Shown: positions 34,993-47,373 of the stretch, piece by piece
Position numbering within the stretch: the first letter of the stretch is position 1
Layout: each line of letters opens with the position of its first letter
NCBI RefSeq assembly: GCF_003473485.1
Contig: NC_053045.1
Span: 52,122,494-52,186,493, forward strand
Direction of reading: 5' to 3'
DNA length: 64,000 nucleotides
DNA from: Medicago truncatula
Taxonomy: Eukaryota > Streptophyta > Magnoliopsida > Fabales > Fabaceae
Program-made: the position numbers and the translations under genes
Notes under the pieces: generated by a model
What the model saw: only the letters and a program-made list of their open reading frames with translations
Told to the model about the DNA's origin: nothing
Databases searched by the model: none

Positions 34993-36497
34993 TATATTTC
35001 GTATATGGCAATCAAAAGGTTCTAATCGTACAAAAAAATTCGTAAGATGGTCTTTGAACCTTTTGATTAGTTTTTCAATCCCAACTCCAAGTTAAAAAAA
35101 GTTTGGAAAGATTAAGGGTCTGTTTTGAAATACTCAAAAGCTAACTTATAAGATCATGTGATAAAAAAAGATTTATTTGATAATAGTTTTTTAATTATAA
35201 AGTTTATAGCTTATTTTATTAGTTTATAGCTTATTACTCGGACATTATTTCAATTAGTATTAGAGGCTTATAGCTTACATCTTATCATTTTTTATTATAT
35301 TTTTATCCTAGTTTTAACTAAAATCGATTTTTACCCTTTTATAATATATTATAATTTAAACTCAAATTGATTTAATGTTACGTTTCTTTTATTTGTTTAT
35401 AAAGGTCTAATACGGTTTTTTTTTGTTTTGAAATAAAAGGTTTAATAATGTTACGATTATATACATGTACGTTTGTATACATATATTGTTCTTTTTTTTC
35501 TTTTTGAAAGATATAATATGCGTTTGATTCACAATAAAGGACACAAGAGACAAAATAGGGTTGGATAGTTAGTTGAGTCACATTATAATTTATCGTCTTG
35601 TACATTGTTTGATAGTTGATGCAAAACACAAGATAAAGAATACTAAAATTACTATGATATCCCTCACAGTGTAATATTTCAATGGAACTAATATTAGTTA
35701 TAGAATATCAAAATTTTCAAACTTAAAATTATTTTTTTATTTATCGAAATCCATTATCATATTATGGATTAAAAAGTAGTTATTTAATAAAATGTACGAA
35801 TAAACTAATGATGTTAATGTATTATAGAAAAATATTATAATTATATATTTGACCTGGGTTTATATTTTGTTGTGTTGTGCAACCAACAAAGTGGCAATTA
35901 AAAAATTTTAAATGAAAAATGTGATAAACAAAATTGGAAAAGCAATGTCAAAGCAAAGCTAAAATAAAAATTAAAATATTCTGCTGCTTACAGAAAGTGA
36001 TAATCATAGGGGTTACGTTGTCTTTTGCTCTCCTGTCCAGCGGACAAAAACTTGTCCTCCAATTAAGCGGGTTACAAATTTCAGTAGACTTGTCCAGTGC
36101 TCCGCTATTGTTTTTGTTCTATTCCATTGTTATCTTTTGGATCAAACACCGCACAACTTTTATTGTTCTGTACTGTTTCTATATTTTAACAAATCAAAGA
36201 ATCTTTTAATTTTAAGGGGAAATCTAAAAAAAATTACAGTTGTATGATAAAATGGCAGGAGGTAAAACCCTATTAACTTTATCAATTATTCGATTAACTT
36301 ATCAAAAGTCTAAGTTTTATCGAAAGGAGAAATAAATAAATAAATTTATGATTAAAAAAGAAAAAATTTAACAATTAAAACACTTATAATTTTAGTGTGG
36401 AGTATTTTAAAGGAAGTTAAAAGCTCCCACCGTTCCGTTTGGTTTGCATTGCGCACACAGTCACAAAGAAATCGCTTCACGTTCGAGAAAGAAATCC
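34993..36497. other. intergenic DNA, no supported gene
   Basis: Very AT-rich, with one GC-richer patch at 36010-36120. No domain or splice pattern. Confidence 0.5.
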
Positions 36498-37500
36498 ATG
36501 GCTACAAAAAGTGACAAGGTTAGTAACCGTAGCTATATTCCTGATGAAATTTCGTTTTCTATTCTTTCCAAATTACCCCTCAAATGTGCTCCAAATCATG
36601 GTCTCTTTTATTTCATGCAATTGTTCCACACCAATTTCATATCTATGCATCGCTCATTGTACAATCACACCTATCTCTTCCTAAATATTAAGGAGATATC
36701 GCCACATCCTCGAGACGGTTCCAATCTGTATTTGCTCTCTGCTGAGGAATTTATTTGAAATGGCCAGTTTCATTTCAACAGGATGATATTTATATTGATA
36801 TGTTGTTGGATTCTGGTATTAATGACTTGCTTTGTTTCTCTGATCTTGATCAACAGTTTATTGCATTATGGAATATGTTCCTCCTAGCCCACCTGAGTCT
36901 TTACCTTTTAATACTGTTTGGTTTCATCTTCATGGATATGGCTATGACCCTATTAATGACGACTATAAGATCATTCGTCATGAGGTGTACTTGAATGGAT
37001 TGTGCCATTGGTGGGCGTATACGAATGTAGCTGATCCATACATGGTTTCTTTTAACTTGAGCGATGATAATTTCTTAACTACACATTTACCCTTGGATAT
37101 GCAAGATAGCTATCCTGATGAATGGGTGAAAGAGAGAAAGTGATCCTGACGAGTGGGTGAAGAGAAGAGATACTTTGACTTGTTGGTGTTAAATGGGTTC
37201 GTTGCTATGATCTCAAACCATGTAAAGACAGCTTCTTTTCACATATATGTTTTGGGAGAATTTGGTGTTAGAGAATCATGGACTAAACTCTTTATTGTCG
37301 GACCCTTGCCTAGCGTGGAGTGTCCTGTTGGAGAAGGAAAAAAAGTTGATATATTCTTTATAAAAAATGACAATGAAATAGCTTGTTTTGATTTAAATAC
37401 TCAAACAATTGAAGATCTGGGTGTTAAAGGGGAGTATTTTTGTTGTCACTTTGCAATTTATAAGAAAAACCTTCTTTCGTTTCGCCGAATTAGGAGTTAG
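36498..37500 (+). pseudogene. F-box-associated protein pseudogene
   Basis: Starts ATG at 36498 with the F-box-like SYIPDEISFSILSKLPLK (positions about 10-30), and continues in fragments typical of legume F-box/FBA proteins: DDIYIDMLLDSGINDLLCF, FIALWN, FNTVWFHLHGYGYDP, YLNGLCHWWAY, VSFNLSDDNF, and ENDNEIACFDL-like sequence near the end. The F-box protein would normally recruit a substrate to an SCF ubiquitin ligase. This copy is broken: a frameshift/stop near 36758, a deletion after FIALWN, and a direct duplication of about 31 bp (37112-37173) that shifts the frame. The C-terminal part from 37153 is open for 115 codons. Confidence 0.8.
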
Positions 37501-38667
37501 GTGTTTCTGTATCCAAACTTTATAGCGTTCACTCAAGAGCTTTATGAGTACTGTTGTTGTTAGGATTTAAGATTTTATTTCCAAGTTGAATGTTCTGAAG
37601 CCATTTCAATAGAAATGGGCTTGCTGTTTTCTTGTATAATACATTTATGATATGAACCTTCCTTTACCATTATTATTTCAATGCTCTTCTATCTTTCCTA
37701 CTGCATATTGTTCTTTTGACTCCAATTGTATGCATGGTCTTTTGTCTTTACTGAATGCCCTCAATTTTCCTATAGAAATAGTGTACATTTTGGAAACTGT
37801 TGCCATTATAATGAATAAAATATCTTTGTTTGAACCTCATGGAATTTATTTTATTTATTAGTATGTTCCAAGTATAGGTGGGTTGGACATGCTATTTGAT
37901 TTCTTAATCAATCAAGCTCAGAAAATTTTGTAGTGGTCAAAATTTATATTTCAAGTATCTTGCACAAGCTTTTGAAATGCTATGTACTGACAGTAATACA
38001 CTATGCTCTATAATAGGATAGATATTTGGTGAAAAAGAACATGTAGATCCTTATTAAATAAAATATACAAAAGATTTAAATTTATTATCTGTTGATAACT
38101 GCGCAATTTTAAGGATAAGATACATGTATGTCATGAATTTGACTATTATACCCCAAATCGCAATTAACACGTGCGATAGAGTAAATCGATAATTGGAATT
38201 CTCTACTGCTCACATTCTGTTATCTGGTTTCCACCTCATAGCAGTTCCATTCCATTATGCATGGCTGTAGATATATGCTGTTGTTGGCTTGTTTTACCTC
38301 ATTGATCAGAAGTAGGCAACTAATAAAATATAGATGGACTCAAGAATTTTGTTTAGAATTGTAATAAGATATTCAGTCCACGACTCAATAAGACAATAGG
38401 GGCATTTTCCTATTTATATTGTCTTTGCCTCTCTAAGTCTTGGTGAAGAATACAACAACAATAACAACAACCAAGCATAATCCTATTAATTGGAATCGGC
38501 TACATGAATCAAAAAATTACCGTCATAATTATAACACACTTTTCTATGGCCATAGTTTGAACTGTTATACATTTAAGAAAAAAAGTGGTATAATTGTATT
38601 CACTTGCAACAATTTTTACATAAACATATTATTCTTGACAACCATATAGTTACTCATATTATGAAAT
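37501..38667. other. 3' flank of the F-box pseudogene and intergenic DNA
   Basis: The first 260 bp belong to the segment duplicated at 38668-39110. The rest is AT-rich without a gene. Confidence 0.5.
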
Positions 38668-39110
38668 TTGGATAAATGACAACGGACTAGACTGTTTTGA
38701 TTTAAATGCCCAAACAATTGAAGATATGGGTGTTAAAGGCGAGCCTTTCTGTTGTGAGGTGGCAATTTGTAAAAAAAATCTTATTCCTGTTGGCTGAATT
38801 AAGAATTAGTTGTACTTGCATTCCAAGTTTAAAGCTTTCACCCAAGAGGGTTATGGATATACTGTTATAATTTATGATTTTATTACCAAGTTGAATGCTA
38901 TGACTTATGAAGTCATTTCAATACAAATAGGTGTGTTCATTTCCTATATTATAATAACCATCACAAGTGTATGAAAAAGAAACATTTATCATATGTATCG
39001 TTCTTTACCATTTTTATTTCTATGTTTTTCTCTCTTTTCTATTGTATATTGTTCTTCTTTCGATTCCAATTGTAAGCATAGTATTTTGTCTTTATTGAAC
39101 GCCCACAGTT
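38668..39110 (+). repeat. duplicated 3' end of the F-box pseudogene
   Basis: Matches about 37365-37760: the coding end (CFDL, QTIED, GVKGE, CC) and then the 3' flank including ccaagttgaatg, tcatttcaata and the final ttttgtctttattgaacgccc-like stretch. The copy is diverged and its frame stops early. It shows an old local tandem duplication of the F-box locus. Confidence 0.7.
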
Positions 39111-41982
39111 GTAAGCACGTGGAACATCAAAAGCTGAATCCTTCTGATTATTTCAATGTCAGTACTTGTAAAATCCCAGTTCGAGCAGAAAGTGGTGCAT
39201 GATAAAAGGGCAGTGAACTCAGCTGTGATATTTTTGTTCTGCTTTTGACACTAATCTCTTGTTTCTGGTTTTGTACCTTGCAACATCGTCCTGGTTCAGC
39301 CGTCAAGGTTTTGATACTGTTTTGATCAACCAGCAGTCAATGTTCTTTAATTTTTCTCCATGTGTTTTGATTTAAAGAAATTAGCAGTTTAAAAAATGCT
39401 CAGTTCCTTGTTTTATGTAGAATGGAGAACTAAGTTGTGTGTGACTCAAAGCAACTGTGCTTTGATTGTTGTGACAGTAAGTAATATGAGAAGAAACTGC
39501 ATGACTCCAGTCTCCAGCCTCTGGATGTGGAGTGTGGACCTTCTATCATCACTATCATAGGTCCAATTAGCATTACAAAATGCTGGGACACTAAGGCAAG
39601 TTTGTTGGCTGCTAAACAAGACCAATATCAGTGGTCCGTTTGAGATATCAAAGAATTCTTTTGACAACATTCTAATGAGATTGCAAATGCAGTAGTTGGG
39701 ACATAATTTGCCATACCTTGTTCATACAATAACCAATCTCGGGTCCCCGATTCCGAATTCGTATAAGAATAAAATCATTAATATTCAATGCAAAACACAA
39801 CATTATTATACCATAGGTAGTACACTACTCTTGCAAAAGCATTCTCAGCACCTGTTGTGTCCTAGGAATTGGTTGCTGCCAGTCATCTATTTGTGCAACT
39901 TGTCTTTAATGCCAACACCGAAGGACATAGAGGGACTTGTATTGTTTCAGTGACCTTTGAGCCTAGCTTACTTTTACCTATTATTTTATTTTATTTTTCA
40001 ATTATAATCACTAATCGGAATATTAATCATGGAACCATATGTATTTTAAAATTATTTTATGAGGAGAAAATTGTTCAAAAAGTTGAGTGTAATTCATTTA
40101 TATATGATTTTTTTTTTGTGGTGGCCCTTGCATATATTATGCATTATCCATGCCAACTGAGCTAAACTCACGAGCACATTTATATATGGTATTCATAACA
40201 TACAAAAGAGTCGTTATGTGTTCTTTTAAACATTTAAGCGTAATTAATTGTATACAAATTCGGTAGGTAAATTCCAATTTTTATTATTAAAAAGTATACA
40301 TTGCCACATCGCTAGTGAATTTTTTTCGAGGAACATCACTAGTGACTTACAAAATTTTTAACTTGAAATATATGGATTGAAATTTTATTCTAAAATAATT
40401 TTAAAAAATATGCTTAGATAACATATATATTATTCTCCAAAATTAATTTCAGAGAGAGATTTAGACATGACGAATATTGTATTCAGTATTCTCCCTAAAC
40501 TTCCTATTGAGCCTCTCAACCAATTTACTAATGGTTTGAACTTAACTACATTATGCTTGTGATATGTATGAACTATATTTGCTTTGTGTATTACTATTAC
40601 TTATTTATTTGTACGATCTAAGTCAATTAACTGGGTCTGTTCAAGCAATTTGATTGCTTTGTCAATCAAGCTTGTGAAATTTTAGAGTTATAATGAAATT
40701 GTATATTTAGCGGGTAGCATGCACTCATATGAGGATAACCGGTCACCAATTTATCTAAGCACATAGCACTGCCAAAAATTAGAGGCAATGGTCCAGGCCA
40801 TTTGCAAAGGATTCTCAAATTACTCATAATCCATTCATAGTAAAACTTGTCCAAGAAAAAGGCATGTTGAAATTAACCGTCATTTCCCAAAAAAAAAAAA
40901 AAAAAAACATTGATGATGATGGTATTCAGTCTCGAGTAAACTGCCCAGTGCATCAAAGCATAAAACAGCTAAACTAAAACCCTTTTAAAATCTAATTATG
41001 AGGACCTAATCCAATCTAGATATTGAGGGAGGGGCAGTGCTCGTGATCAGCTTCTAGATATTGCAACTACATCCAAAGACTAAAACAAACAATGAATAGA
41101 TGTTACATGTGCAACTACATCCAAAAAGATGTTACACGTGCAGCTCAGAACAACATTGGCCAAATTATAAATTCACATACGGAGGATTGGAGGAGACGTG
41201 GACTGAGACACCTAGTGAACCAAAGACTATGTTTGGCATTTAATGTGATTCATATGTTAAAGGGAGGCTCGTTATGTTAATTAAATGGATTTTGCTACCA
41301 TTTCCCTAATTAAATAAATAATGAATTAAGGAGAATGATAACCATTGTTAAGCATTCAAACAAGTAAGTTTTCGAATAAGTTATGTAATTATTACTTGAT
41401 CAAAAGTAACATCTTATATTTTCAAGATAAAATTTATATTTGTATATTCCTAAACGGCTTAACCAAAACACTGGTTAGCAAAACCCATGAATTAAATAAT
41501 GAAAGTGTTGACTCATAATATATCATATTATATCCACATTACAAACATGCAATTATTCATTTATTTTTGAAAGGAACATACATGCAATTATTTTTGAGAG
41601 GACATACATGCAATTATAATGACGTGAGAAAAAGGAGATAATGAAAAGGACCAACTGAATCTAGTTTGTAGAATCAAGACACCAATTTGACCCATAAATT
41701 AATAAAGAATCTAACGTGCAACCTTATATTAAAGGTATATTAAGACTTTCTAACATGAACAGCTGCAAACAAGCAAACAAGATTTCCCTTTGCACAAAGA
41801 GGTGTGATATAGAATTTCCCAAGTACAGCCTAATCAGATATTAGGCCAAGCGTCACAGCTAAAAAAATCCGTACATTCTATGTTGGCACATCTAGAATGT
41901 GTCTAAGTACACTACAATGGAATATCTCTCTTTTCGAAAGAAAAAAAAAACTATTTTATTTGACTTTGTTGCATATAAGTTA
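39111..41982. other. intergenic DNA with one SINE
   Basis: AT-rich. Apart from the SINE at 40107-40176 I see no gene. Short open frames at 39446-40165 and 41092-41280 lack domains. Confidence 0.5.
40107..40176 (-). mobile_element. short SINE copy with 12-bp duplication
   Basis: On the minus strand: A box gtttagctcagttggc, then tgcataatatatgcaag, a poly(A) end at 40107-40118 (T on plus). Flanked by perfect catttatatatg at 40095-40106 and 40177-40188. The B box found in longer copies is missing, so it carries an internal deletion. Confidence 0.8.
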
Positions 41983-44900
41983 CTACAAAACTTGCGTTGA
42001 CCTCTTCCCAGCAACTTCAGAGTACCAAGATTTCCATGCTTCCATGTAATGAGAGTAAAGTTCTTTCAAAGCTGTAGAAAAGGAAAATCATAACAGATTA
42101 GTTGAATATTCAATAACATATTTCAGTAATCAAGCCACTGCATAAAGATTAAACATAACAAATCTGCCCTATGAAACAGTATCAAAAGAAAACTACTATT
42201 ATCACTTGCTGCAAAATAGTTTAGTGAATGAATAATGAATCGTCAGTGTAAAAAAAAACGAAGTCATTTTTTACTGTTTGCAGAGATGAAAATGCTTAAT
42301 TGCCTTGGTTTTGATACTGAGGGCAATGTTCAGTAGCGAGACTCTCCCAGTCATGCACCTGCTTCACTTTATTCTCAGAGCTTCCAGCTTTGGATACAAA
42401 GGCAGGAGCAAAAGGACCAAATTGATAGTTAGCTGCTGAAGTCTGTTTTATGCCTTGTTTCACATCTTCCTGACATAGTCCACTATCATTTTCCATTGTC
42501 TTTTGCTTCTTAAAGTCCCCGCCCATGAACAAGTCCATTCTATTCCTGGCAAAGCTTATGTTTGTGACATCATTTCCAAACGCCCTTTTCCTAGACTCAT
42601 TTTGTTTTGAATTGTAAAGTGATGCCTCATTCAATGTCTTCCCTTTTAAGCCTAGCCACCTGAATGCTGGTTTTCTTGTATCTGTGGTATGGGTCTGCAT
42701 CATTTTGTAGAGTGACAATAATCAATAAACAAATCAATGAAGAGGAAATGCGAAACTGATTCTCACTACTATTTAATAGTAAATTTGAACAAATAACAAA
42801 TATAAAATGAAAAGTGCAAGGAATATATTACCTTCTCAATAAGGTTCATGGAGGTTAGCACGTTTGCAATATCATAAAGGCGCCTGACTTTTGCTGCAAG
42901 GCCAGATGGAACTGTAAGTGAAAAGATTCGTCGCTGACTCTTTTGTTAACGAAAACAAACAAACAAATTGGTAATTCATTCTATATTACTTACTTCTCAT
43001 TGTTGATGAATTATATGCATCTCCAAGCAACAACCTTGCTGCATCATCAAGCGATATCATTTCCAGCTGCAGATTAGAGTGGTTATCATTAGTCAACAAG
43101 TTTAATATATCAGATATATGCCATGGATATTAAAGACATAAATCAGCTTGGAATGAACAAAAAACTAGGCAATTCTCACGTTGGAACAGACAAAGAGCTT
43201 GACAAAATTCTGAGTAAGCAGCGCCAGAGATTTTTCCCTTCTGTCTGCAAAACATTAGAGTAAAAGAGTGAGCCTCAAATTGCAATCAGTGCCAAATCTA
43301 AGTCCACCTACTCCTTATATATTAGAGAAAGGTGTAAATCTTTCAACAAAAAAATGTTAAACGATTACAAGTAAAAATACTATAAAATTCAATAAACAAT
43401 GGCATCACGATTGCATAGACAGTGTGAGTGCTCTTCTTTAACTAAATTACCATTCTCTGGTACTAATAACAGTCATAATCACTAACAGTATCATATCATA
43501 TGATATTAAAAGTTGTTTTGTTCGAATGTAAATGGTATTCCTAACCCTAAGAAAAGAAAATATCCTAAAAACTTGAACAATCTGATGAGAATTGGGATTG
43601 TTCTGAGGATACAAAAGTAAAAATAAATAGAGGTATGGCATACAACTAAGTGTTTGTTTAGATTAAGATAGAGTACAATAGCACCTTAAAACTATAACCC
43701 ACAACGTAGTATTGTGTGAGTAGATTGAGGTCAAAGACCCCTCGACTTATGCTTACCCAGCAAAATTGGATTGAACCCTTATTTAGTTAACTTGGGGTTA
43801 TTTAAAAACACATTTTTGTCAAACATAATTATTAATAGTATGCAGAGAGAATTGTTTTTGCAATTTGCAAATTAAAGTTGGCTAAAACCTAAGTCATAAA
43901 AGTTTGTTCCAAGCCCGTATTTAAAAAATTATGCTATTAAAGTAGTTCTTCAAACATTCAACTTATCACCACTCTTGTTTTTCTTAAAATCAAAATTATG
44001 GTGATATTTTTAAATCATTAAAAGGCTAATTCAGTGACCCAAAATTTGAAGAAAAATAAATTAATCTACTGACCTGTAATGCATTTAGAAGAATAAACTG
44101 TAAATCTGGTTTTTTAATAAAAACATTACAGGACAGAACAATATCATATACCACCGCCTCATCAACAACAACAAAAACATAAAATCATAGGTTCATATAT
44201 CTGAACATGTTTGTACCAAAAAGAAAAAAGTTACCATTTTTCAAAGATCTGGGAAAAGCGGAATTAGGGTTTAGATTGTCATTCTGACTTCCAGTGGGTT
44301 GGGATAATGATTCACCCTGACTTCCAGTGGTTTGGGATAACAATTCATCCTCATCCTCTTCATCCGATACCTAAATCACGAAATTACTTAAAAACAACCC
44401 TAATAAACCAATTATACTTCTAAAATTAAATTATATATGTAAAAATAGAACTCACCTTCACATCTTCATTGGCACCTTCTTGTGAAGAATTGAGATTCTG
44501 CCATAAACCCTCTTCCTAAAAACCCATTCAAAATCAAAACAATTACATAAAAAATAATTACAATTATTGAATCCCAGAAATTAAATTAAGAAGGAACTGA
44601 ATCCCAAAAAATTGAAATTACCTTAAGCTCCTGTAGAGCAACAGGAATTGCCGCAAAACCTTTCCAGGTATACTGATTCTTGGCTTTTCTTGCAAGAACC
44701 TAAAAAAAACCAAACAAAATAAAAAATAAAAAAAAAAAACCGATGAACAAACATTAAAAAAAAAAAGGTGGGAACATGAGTGAACAAAAATTAAGGTTAA
44801 AAAAACGAACCCCGATGCTTTCGAGAACATTGACAATATCATAGATCCGTCTTCTCTCAACACCTGAACATCATTAACAACTGTTGTATTAGATCCAATT

Positions 44901-45186
44901 TGTTTTATTTTTTTGAATTAAAAAAAGAAAAAGTAAATCGTAATAATGAATACCTAATTTGGCGGCAGCATCGTCGAGACCAATTAAACGAACATCATCT
45001 TTGTTATACAAGCTCAAGAAACTGCAATTAAAAAATTGAATCAATAAATAATTAGTGAGTAAAAGAATTAAGTGAGAGAGAATAGAAGAAGAGTAACACT
45101 TACTTGGTGCATAAGAGGCCAAGGGATTTTTGTTTACGGTCGTAAGTGTGGTGTCGTGAAGGAGGATCGGAGGAGGAAGCAGCCAT
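41983..45186 (-). CDS. DEL: atypical E2F transcription factor, DEL/E2FE type
   Basis: Complete 11-exon gene, 1176 nt, 391 aa. Exons in transcript order: 45186-45104, 45021-44954, 44863-44811, 44699-44622, 44515-44456, 44370-44235, 43244-43180, 43066-42994, 42911-42832, 42694-42304, 42071-41983. It has two winged-helix E2F DNA-binding domains, about residues 18-86 (recognition motif RRRIYDIVNVLE at 54-65, then YTWKGF) and 160-247 (RRLYDIANVL at 215-224, then FRWLG), and no dimerisation, marked-box or retinoblastoma-binding region. Such proteins bind E2F sites alone and repress, which in Arabidopsis restrains endoreduplication or cell expansion. The last intron is GC-AG (AACCAAG then gcaatt, 42303-42302); without it the frame would stop two codons later and lose the conserved end ALKELYSHYMEAWKSWYSE. 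A tandem 33-bp repeat in exon 6 gives LSQTTGSQGES / LSQPTGSQNDN. Which DEL paralogue is uncertain. Confidence 0.95.
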
Positions 45187-45210
45187 GGATCTGAAATTCG
45201 AAATTTGGAG

Positions 45211-45345
45211 GGAAGAGAGAGAGAGAGAGAGAGACGATGATGATGATGATGTTAGAAATCGTGAATTGAGAATACGACAGAGCCGTTAGATATAAAAGGG
45301 GGAAGAGGGGTGTTTATGTTTGAGAGTGTGGCGGGCCGAAATTTG
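45211..45345 (-). promoter_or_regulatory. leader microsatellites and E2F-like site of the DEL gene
   Basis: Upstream of the ATG on the minus strand are a (GAT) repeat (45236-45250) and a GA/TC repeat (45213-45234), and at 45328-45341 the sequence gtggcgggccgaaat, whose ggcggg core resembles an E2F site. E2F-site control of DEL genes is known in Arabidopsis; here it is inferred from sequence only. Confidence 0.4.
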
Positions 45346-45710
45346 AAAATTGGTGGAAGCGAGCGTGTTTTTTTGGATCCAAAAATTGGTTTTGCGATTT
45401 GCGTTGGAGGGAGGAATCTTTTCAGATTTTGTTTTTAATTAAAATCTTTTTTCAGTTAAGCGGGAGTTTGTTTTTGTTTTTTCATGGATAGATAGATGGC
45501 TTACTTACGCCGCAACCTCGTATTTGAATTCTTATCCATCACTTCCATTAGGGTTGGGTTACCTGCGTCTGTTTACTACTCAAACCAATTATTATTGTTT
45601 TTGATTTTGAAAGTTAAATAATATTTTGATGATTATAAATATCTCAAATTTCTTTTCTAAAAAAAAATCAACAACTTTTGGTTCTGTTTTTTTAAATAGA
45701 TTAATGTAGA

Positions 45711-45930
45711 GACCCAACCGCGTTTAAACGAGATGATACCAATCTCTTTTTTTAGTTGGTAAGGACAAATCTTTTTTAGTTTAACCAAGGTTTTAGGTTC
45801 GAATCAAGTCTTGTACATGCAGCAGCATTAAAATTATTGAAGAGAGGTTGTCGTCTATCTGAGCCTCACAATGTTCGCGGGATTAATATCTGCAGTTGCG
45901 CGCACAAGATACCCGATTTACACCAAATAA
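45711..45930 (+). mobile_element. SINE of a second type with 17-bp duplication
   Basis: A box agttggtaaggaca, B box ggttttaggttcgaatc. Flanked by aaatagattaatgtaga (45694-45710) and aaatagattagtgtaga (45931-45947), one mismatch in 17. About 220 bp, longer than the other SINEs here, and it ends in a caaataaa-type tail. Confidence 0.75.
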
Positions 45931-46406
45931 AAATAGATTAGTGTAGATGCTTCAAAATTTAAAATCATTTTTTGCTCCCATCTTTTATATACTATGAAGT
46001 CTCTCTTGCAGTTTCATTGTTTAAAATTATATTTTATTTTATTTTTTGTGAGAGTTTTTTTTTTTTAAGAAGTTAAACTAACTCCCTCAAATTGGCACCA
46101 GAGAGAATTGAACATGAGACCTTGAGAAGAAACACACTTCCAGATTCCAAACCAATACCACTGGACCAACCCAAATGGTATGAGAGAGATTGTAATAATG
46201 TTCTAAACATCTAGATAGAAATTCCAAAAAATAAAATCAAAATAATTCACGTGAGTTGATTTAAAACATGAACCAAAATTTGTGACACAAAATACTTAAG
46301 GGACAAAAACTTTGTTGAAAATATTTAGATAGGACAAAAAACAAAACTTGAAATATTTATAGGGATAGAAAAAGAAATATTCAACCCAATATTTATTCTA
46401 TTTGGA

Positions 46407-46492
46407 TTATTTTTTGTGTGGTTAGGGTTTGAATCCGAGACTTTACATATATTATGTATTATTCCTACCAACTGAGTTAAACTCACGATAAC
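46407..46492 (-). mobile_element. short SINE copy
   Basis: Minus strand: A box gtttaactcagttggtagg, tacataatatatgtaaag, B box ggattcaaaccc, and a poly(A) end (T run at 46410). A short tatttgg is present at both sides; the duplication is weak. Confidence 0.7.
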
Positions 46493-46685
46493 TTATTTGG
46501 GTTTGATCATTCTTAAAAATTGGGTTAAGTTTCTACCAGCATTTGTTTTTTTACAGCAAAAAGATATTTGTTTTTGCAAGGGCAGAAAAAAGAGATAAAA
46601 TATGTTTTTTATTCATATAAAAATATGGATTTTCTTTTATACACATGATAAATATGTATTGTTTAAACCCATAATATCTAATGCT

Positions 46686-46818
46686 TTTTTCTTCAAGTAG
46701 CCTAGTGGCTAAGAGCTCATATAATTTAATTGTGGAGAAGTGAAGTGTCCGGAATTCGAACCCCGACCCTGCATATAAAATGCAATATCCCTACCAACTG
46801 AATTAAGTTCACATGGAT
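46686..46818 (-). mobile_element. full-length SINE copy
   Basis: Minus strand: A box cttaattcagttggtaggg, tgcattttatatgcaggg, B box ggggttcgaattcc, then cttctccacaattaaattat, gagctcttagccactaggct and a short poly(A). The later part is missing from the short copies at 40107 and 51658. Confidence 0.75.
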
Positions 46819-46951
46819 ATAAAAATTTATTAAAGTAGAAAAGAAAAATTGATTGTAAAACAAATAAATAACTAAGATAATAATTATTCCTCAAAATAAA
46901 ATAAAAAACTAAGGATATTAATTAATTGATAAAATTCATAAACGGTAAATA

Positions 46952-47295
46952 AAAGTTATAATGAAGTAGAAACTAGCATAAAATTGTATGTTAATTATTC
47001 GTTGTTATTTAATGTCCTTTCATCAAAATCGTTCATATCATATTCCTATTTATTTTTCAAAGTCAAACTAATCCTCACAAATGCCCTGACTAGATCAATA
47101 TTTTCAATTATGAATTTTTTTAAAATGTGATGAATTTTAAAGTTATAATGATCGAGTAGAGAAACTAGCATAAAGTTGTATTTCATCAAAATCGTTCATA
47201 TCATATTCCATATTTATTTTTCAAAGTCGAACCAATCCTCACAAATGCCCCTGACTAGATCAATATTTTATATTATGAATTTTTTTTAAAGTAAT
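46952..47295. repeat. tandem duplication of about 160-190 bp
   Basis: Two copies of a unit starting aaagttataatg and containing tcatcaaaatcgttcatatc and aatcctcacaaatgcc, at about 46952-47130 and 47139-47295. The second lacks about 30 bp. Non-coding. Confidence 0.8.
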
Positions 47296-47373
47296 GAATT
47301 TTAATTAGAAAGGGATTTTTATTAAGGTGATCCTCTTTCACCCTTTATTTTTCTAATTGCTACTAAAAGGTTA

